64,000 nucleotides of DNA, from NCBI GenBank assembly GCA_037200045.1, contig JBBCHM010000001.1:372001-436000 (forward strand). Reading direction: 5' to 3'. The notes beneath the pieces were generated by a model. The model worked only from the letters and a program-made list of their open reading frames with translations, was not told where the DNA came from and did not search any database. Made by a program: the position numbers and the translations under genes. This stretch comes from Rhizomicrobium sp. (GTDB lineage Bacteria > Pseudomonadota > Alphaproteobacteria > Micropepsales > Micropepsaceae). This document shows positions 60,076-64,000 of this stretch, piece after piece (positions within the stretch are counted from its first letter, which is position 1; each line of letters begins with the position of its first letter).

Positions 60076-61077
60076 GTGATCAGCGAACTGCCGCAACTGT
60101 TCGGAAAGAACTTCCTGATCGGCTTCGTCCTGCCCGCCATGCTCCTGCTGCTGACGCTCGCCTTCATCGGCGACCTGCACGGGCTCACGCATTTCCGGGC
60201 GACGACCGAGGGACTGCTCGCCGCCGACGGAAAAAAGGATTTCGGCCTTCCGGTGCTTCATCTGGGCCTGCTCGTGGTCGCGGGCTGGATCGCGGCCACG
60301 CTGCTTCTCGGCGTGAACTATCAGATCACCCAGGCGCTGGAAGGCTATGGCGCGTTCAATCCCATCGGGCTCCTCGTCCATTATCGGCGCTGGCACTATC
60401 GCCGCCTCGTGGCGAGCAGCGACGGCAAGCCCAAGACCGACAAGGAGAAGGCCGCGCAGGACGCGGCGTTCATCACGCTGGCGCAGGACTATCCCGAGGA
60501 CGAAGCGCTGGTGCTCGCCACGCGTTTCGGCAATGCGCTGCGTGCCTCGGAGCGCTATCCGCAGGTGATCTACTACATGGAACCGATGCAGATCTGGACG
60601 CGGCTGCAGAGCATCGCGCCGCAGTCGCACCTCGATTTCCTGGCCGACCAGAAGGCCTCGATGGATTTCTTCGTCAATCTCTGGTTCCTCAGCTTGATAG
60701 CGGCGGCCGCCGAGCTCGCCGCCGGCTATTGGGTCGACCATCGCGTCGTCTGGCCCTTGGTCGCGGCCGCGCTGGTCGCGGCGTTCGCGGCGGCGAACGG
60801 CGCGCGCACCCAGGCGATGCAATATGGCGAACTCGTCAAGACCACCTTCGATCTGTATCGCGGCGCGTTGGCCGAGCAGCTCGGCGTCGTGTTGCCGGCG
60901 ACCTTGAAGGAGGAACGCGCTCTGTGGCTGTCGGTCTCCCAGGGCATGCTGTTCCGCGATCGCAAGGCGGCCGCCAAATGGGATGCGTTCCGTAAGAAGC
61001 CGGATGCGAAGCGCGAGCCGTTCGCGCCGGCCGGCCGTGTCGCGAACGCCAGACCGGTCAAGCGCTGGACCTTGTAA
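60076..61077 (+). CDS. Inner-membrane protein of unknown function
   Basis: 333 residues from a GTG start. Four hydrophobic segments: NFLIGFVLPAMLLLLTLAFIG, VLHLGLLVVAGWIAATLLLG, LWFLSLIAAAAELAAGYW and VVWPLVAAALVAAFAAANGA, arranged as two pairs around a soluble middle of ~110 residues (RRWHYRRLVASSDGKPK...). The C-terminal ~90 residues are soluble and basic. No known domain is recognised. Confidence 0.65.
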   Translation: MISELPQLFGKNFLIGFVLPAMLLLLTLAFIGDLHGLTHFRATTEGLLAADGKKDFGLPVLHLGLLVVAGWIAATLLLGVNYQITQALEGYGAFNPIGLLVHYRRWHYRRLVASSDGKPKTDKEKAAQDAAFITLAQDYPEDEALVLATRFGNALRASERYPQVIYYMEPMQIWTRLQSIAPQSHLDFLADQKASMDFFVNLWFLSLIAAAAELAAGYWVDHRVVWPLVAAALVAAFAAANGARTQAMQYGELVKTTFDLYRGALAEQLGVVLPATLKEERALWLSVSQGMLFRDRKAAAKWDAFRKKPDAKREPFAPAGRVANARPVKRWTL

Positions 61078-61317
61078 TCGCGATTTGCCGTTATTGCGGG
61101 CATCGCCCGGCTCCGCCGCGCCCGCGCGCATCGCCAGCGAAACCTGCTTGCCCGTCGTGCGATCCGCACGGATATCGAGCATTCGGCGCCCTGTCGCACG
61201 GCAAGATGCCGCTGTTTACAAAACCTTGGTGGAAATGTTGTCGGTCCTTCGCCGCCGACGCTTACGACCCAAATCGAACGCGCGCATTTCGCACGCAAGC
61301 GTCATCGAGTGGGGCAC

Positions 61318-63771
61318 ATGATGAATTCGTCCAAGCGCAGCGCGCTGAAATGCGCGCTGTATCTCAGCACGACCCTGGGTATCGCGTACGTCGCCGTCGC
61401 GCCGGCCATCGCCGCCGACGCGGACAATGCGACGCCGATCGAGACCGTGATCGTCACCGCGGAGCGGACGACGCATTCCGCGGTCCAGATCGGCGGCCTG
61501 CAGGCCCAGCGCCTTCTGCCCGGCATCAGCCCGCTCAAGGCCATCGAGACGCTGCCCGGCGTCGTCTACGAGACCTCCGATCCCTGGGGCAACAACGAGC
61601 AGAACGAGTCGCTTCTCGTCCACGGCTTCACCCAGCAGCAGCTCGGCTTCACCCTGGATGGCGTGCCGCTCGGCGACCAGCAATACGGCAACTATAACGG
61701 CCTCTCGCCCAGCCGCGCGGTGACCAGCGAGAACGTCGATCATGTCACGCTGGAATCCGGCGCCGGCTCGCTGGGCGTCGCCTCGACCAGCAATCTCGGC
61801 GGCGCGATCGAGACCTTCTCGAGCGATCCGTCGCAGGACTTCGGCGTCGACCTGCGCCAGACGCTGGGCAGCTACTACACCTCGCGCACCTTCGCGCGCC
61901 TCGACACCGGCGATCTGGGCGACGGCAATTCGGCCTATGTCTCCTATCTCCACCACGACGCCCGCGCCTGGGACTTCGACGGCCATCAGAAGGACGACCA
62001 GGCCAACCTGAAATTCGTCCACCAGGACACCAACGGCAAGCTCACCGTCTTCGCCGACTACGGCTACAAGGTCGAGCCGAACGAAGACGCCACCGGCTAC
62101 GGCAACCAGCAGACCGCCGCCGCCGCCGGCTTCACGCCTTATATCCGCCCGTTCCTGTTCCCCAACCTCGCCGCCGCCATCGCCAGCCTCAGCCACGGCA
62201 CGCCGCCGGCGGCGCAGGGCAACAATTTCTCCAACTACGACAGCGCCGCCCAGCGCGAGGACGCGCTCGCCTATGTGCAATATGACTGGAACATCACGAA
62301 CGACATGACCTGGTCGAACCAGGCCTATTTCCACCACGACACCGGCCGCGGCATCGTCGCCGGCCCGATCAACCAGGCGGGGCTGCCGGGCCTCTTCGGC
62401 ATCTATTTCCCCAGCCTGGTGGTCGGCGGCAGCCCGACCACGACGGCCTCGCTCGACAACATCGTCACGAAGTTCGGCGGCACCGGCTATGAGGTGCGCA
62501 CGACCGAATACCGCATCAACCGCACCGGCGAGCGCTCGACCTTCAACTGGCAGCTCGGCGACCATCAGATCGAGGCCGGCGTCTGGTACGAGCGCAACGC
62601 CTCGGCCACCGGCCGCCGCTGGTATCCGTTCGGCGGGGCCAATAACGACCTGACGCCCTATGACGTGCCGCGCAATCCGGCCTTCACGCAGTACGACGTG
62701 CGGATGAAGACCGACGACGTGCAGATCCACGTCCAGGACCAGTGGCGCATCCTGCCGACCCTGCTGCTCCAGGCCGGCGTCAAGGCCAGCCTGCAGACCG
62801 CGAGCAACGTCGTGCTCACGCAGCAGCAGAACCTCGCGGCCGGCAATGCCTTCGGCCTGCCCGCGACCAATCCGCCGGTGGTGTTCCCGACCGGTTCGAT
62901 CACCTCGGACAACTGGTTCCTGCCGCAGGTCGGCGCGATCTGGGACGCGACCGACAACGAGCAGGTGTTCGTCAACGTCCAGAAGAACATGCGCCAGTAC
63001 ATTCCCTATGCCGCGGGCAGCAATTTCTACGGCGCCTCGCCGTGGAGCCTGGGCAGCCAGCAGGCCTTCGACAACTTCAAGGCGACGGCGCATCCGGAGA
63101 CGTCATGGACCTATGAAGCGGGCGTGCGTTCGCATCGCGACATCGACTTCGGGCCGCTCACCGCCGTCGAGGGGCAGCTCAGCTATTACCATGTGAACTT
63201 CTCGAACCGGCTGTTCAACGTGGCGACCTACAACTTCATCAACCCGAACCCGTCGATCCTGGTCAATGTCGGCGGCGTGACGACGGACGGCGCGGATCTC
63301 GCGACCACGCTGCATTTCGGCGATCATTTCCAGTTCTACAACGGCCTGTCCTACAATTTGTCGACCTACGACACGAACTACTCGACCGTCTCGGGCGGCG
63401 TGTCGACGGTCGTGCCGATCGCCGGCAAGCAGGTGCCGCTGACGCCCAACTGGCTGGAGAAGTTCGTGGCCAGCACCAATTGGGACTCGTTCGAGGCCCA
63501 GGTCACGGGCGATCTCGTCGGCCGCCGCTTCGCCTCCTATCTCAACGACCAGAAGGTCGCCAGCACCTTCCTGGTCGGCCTGGAGGCGAGCTACACCGTC
63601 GATCTGCCGCTGAACGAATACCTCCACCGCCTGAAGATCAGCGTGAACGCCACCAATCTGGGCGACGTCCAGGGCGTTTCCACCGCGGTGGTGACGGGCG
63701 CCTCGGGCGGCTATCAGGCCTACCCGCTGGCCCCGCGCATGGGCTTCGTGACCCTGGGCGTGAACTACTAG
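61318..63771 (+). CDS. TonB-dependent outer-membrane receptor
   Basis: 817 residues from the ATG at 61318; a GTG three codons earlier is possible. A signal peptide (CALYLSTTLGIAYVAVAPAIA) precedes the TonB box-like ETVIVTAERT, a plug domain (GVVYETSDPWGNNEQNESLLVHGFTQQQLGFTLDGVPLGDQQYGN, VTLESGAGSLGVASTSNLGGAIETFS) and a long barrel ending in TLGVNY with a terminal aromatic. It imports a ligand, possibly an iron complex, a cofactor or a carbohydrate; the ligand is not evident. ~240 bases without a gene precede it. Confidence 0.92.
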   Translation: MMNSSKRSALKCALYLSTTLGIAYVAVAPAIAADADNATPIETVIVTAERTTHSAVQIGGLQAQRLLPGISPLKAIETLPGVVYETSDPWGNNEQNESLLVHGFTQQQLGFTLDGVPLGDQQYGNYNGLSPSRAVTSENVDHVTLESGAGSLGVASTSNLGGAIETFSSDPSQDFGVDLRQTLGSYYTSRTFARLDTGDLGDGNSAYVSYLHHDARAWDFDGHQKDDQANLKFVHQDTNGKLTVFADYGYKVEPNEDATGYGNQQTAAAAGFTPYIRPFLFPNLAAAIASLSHGTPPAAQGNNFSNYDSAAQREDALAYVQYDWNITNDMTWSNQAYFHHDTGRGIVAGPINQAGLPGLFGIYFPSLVVGGSPTTTASLDNIVTKFGGTGYEVRTTEYRINRTGERSTFNWQLGDHQIEAGVWYERNASATGRRWYPFGGANNDLTPYDVPRNPAFTQYDVRMKTDDVQIHVQDQWRILPTLLLQAGVKASLQTASNVVLTQQQNLAAGNAFGLPATNPPVVFPTGSITSDNWFLPQVGAIWDATDNEQVFVNVQKNMRQYIPYAAGSNFYGASPWSLGSQQAFDNFKATAHPETSWTYEAGVRSHRDIDFGPLTAVEGQLSYYHVNFSNRLFNVATYNFINPNPSILVNVGGVTTDGADLATTLHFGDHFQFYNGLSYNLSTYDTNYSTVSGGVSTVVPIAGKQVPLTPNWLEKFVASTNWDSFEAQVTGDLVGRRFASYLNDQKVASTFLVGLEASYTVDLPLNEYLHRLKISVNATNLGDVQGVSTAVVTGASGGYQAYPLAPRMGFVTLGVNY

Positions 63772-63810
63772 AGGAGCGTCCGGGCCTCGGCGGGCCGGCG
63801 GACTTTATCG

Positions 63811-63852
63811 GGGCCGTGCAAGCAGAGATTGCTTGCGCGGCCCTGCTTCTTT
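63811..63852 (+). terminator. Intrinsic terminator after the TonB-dependent receptor gene
   Basis: A 14-base stem (GGGCCGTGCAAGCA at 63811-63824 and TGCTTGCGCGGCCC at 63830-63843, one G-U wobble) with a GAGAT loop, followed by TGCTTCTTT. It separates the receptor gene from ettA. Confidence 0.82.
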
Positions 63853-63891
63853 AAAAGCGCCCTCTCGCCCACGCACCCAAGGAACAAGCCG

Positions 63892-64000
63892 ATGGCCGGC
63901 CCCGAATTCGTCTATGTGATGAAAGGTCTTTCCAAGACCTATCCCGGCGGCAAGCAGGTCCTGAAGGACATCTGGCTCAGCTTCTATCCCGGCGCCAAGA
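63892..64000 (+). CDS. ettA: EttA, energy-dependent translational throttle ABC-F protein (5' part, cut by window edge)
   Basis: The first 36 residues are visible: MAGPEFVYVMKGLSKTYPGG followed by KQVLKDIWLSFYPGAK, which matches the start of EttA (FVY-M--L-K---...VLK-I-LSFFPGAKIGVLG). EttA is a cytoplasmic ABC-F ATPase that binds the ribosomal E site and couples initiation to the ATP/ADP ratio. A GGAACAAGCCG site precedes the ATG. Confidence 0.85.
   Translation, partial: MAGPEFVYVMKGLSKTYPGGKQVLKDIWLSFYPGAK

Noticed and set aside
1-64000. Integrative element, prophage or insertion sequence
   Set aside because: No integrase, transposase, phage structural gene or tRNA-end attachment site was seen. 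Lower GC in the fic gene is the only strong local anomaly.

Overview
The window is GC-rich, densely coded DNA from an alphaproteobacterium. The evidence is the hopanoid gene set (hpnABCDE, shc, hpnG, hpnH, hpnL, hpnM, hpnN), the LigAB/LigE/LigM-type aromatic genes, Ku/LigD repair genes, and a family of TGTCAT...ATGACA intergenic palindromes. The genus cannot be fixed from sequence alone. A soil or plant-litter organism of the Rhizomicrobium/Micropepsales or sphingomonad-like kind would fit, but that is a guess. I saw no rRNA, tRNA, CRISPR array or transposase, and no gene-free stretch longer than about 300 bases.

Region 1 (1-17.7 kb) is an accessory catabolic island for lignin-derived aromatics. 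It holds a carboxyltransferase-type TIM-barrel protein cut by the left edge, a PpsA-like PEP-utilizing phosphotransferase, a LigBA-type ring-cleavage dioxygenase, a core-MetE-like zinc methyltransferase, a beta-keto acid cleavage enzyme (BKACE), a LigE-type beta-etherase (GST family), a LigM-type tetrahydrofolate-dependent O-demethylase, a GMC alcohol oxidase/dehydrogenase, two MFS transporters and several accessory enzymes. Read together they suggest a route: ether cleavage gives beta-hydroxypropiovanillone; side-chain oxidation (GMC), or phosphorylation plus carboxylation of acetovanillone, gives vanilloylacetate; BKACE cleaves this with acetyl-CoA; O-demethylation and LigAB ring cleavage follow. 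This route is inference from gene content.

Region 2 (18-37 kb) is a large hopanoid locus. A forward operon runs ferritin-like gene-hpnL-hpnA-hpnB-hpnC-hpnD-hpnE-shc-hpnG. hpnH-ispH are on the opposite strand, ispA-dxs supply isoprenoid precursors, and hpnM converges on mlaA-hpnN for lipid transport to the outer membrane.

Region 3 (37-42 kb) has sugar-acid functions: a UxaA-type dehydratase, a lactonase-like amidohydrolase and a GPH-family symporter, plus a nitronate monooxygenase-like flavoprotein. Region 4 (42-48 kb) carries bacterial non-homologous end joining with LigD split in two genes (phosphoesterase separate from ligase-polymerase). Next to it is a Fic AMPylase with lower GC and two copies of a TTATAGnCTATAA palindrome.

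Region 5 (47-58 kb) is a mosaic of regulators and lipid or acyl-CoA enzymes: TetR/Coq4-like divergent pair with a perfect operator-like repeat, acyl-CoA synthetase, MarC, a DUF1778-GNAT toxin-antitoxin pair, alpha/beta hydrolase, solo ExbD, a fused beta-oxidation enzyme, TetR/SDR pair and a metallo-beta-lactamase hydrolase. Region 6 (58-64 kb) is cell-envelope: an outer-membrane barrel behind a structured leader, a lysine-rich protein, a membrane protein of unknown function, a TonB-dependent receptor, and the start of ettA at the right edge.
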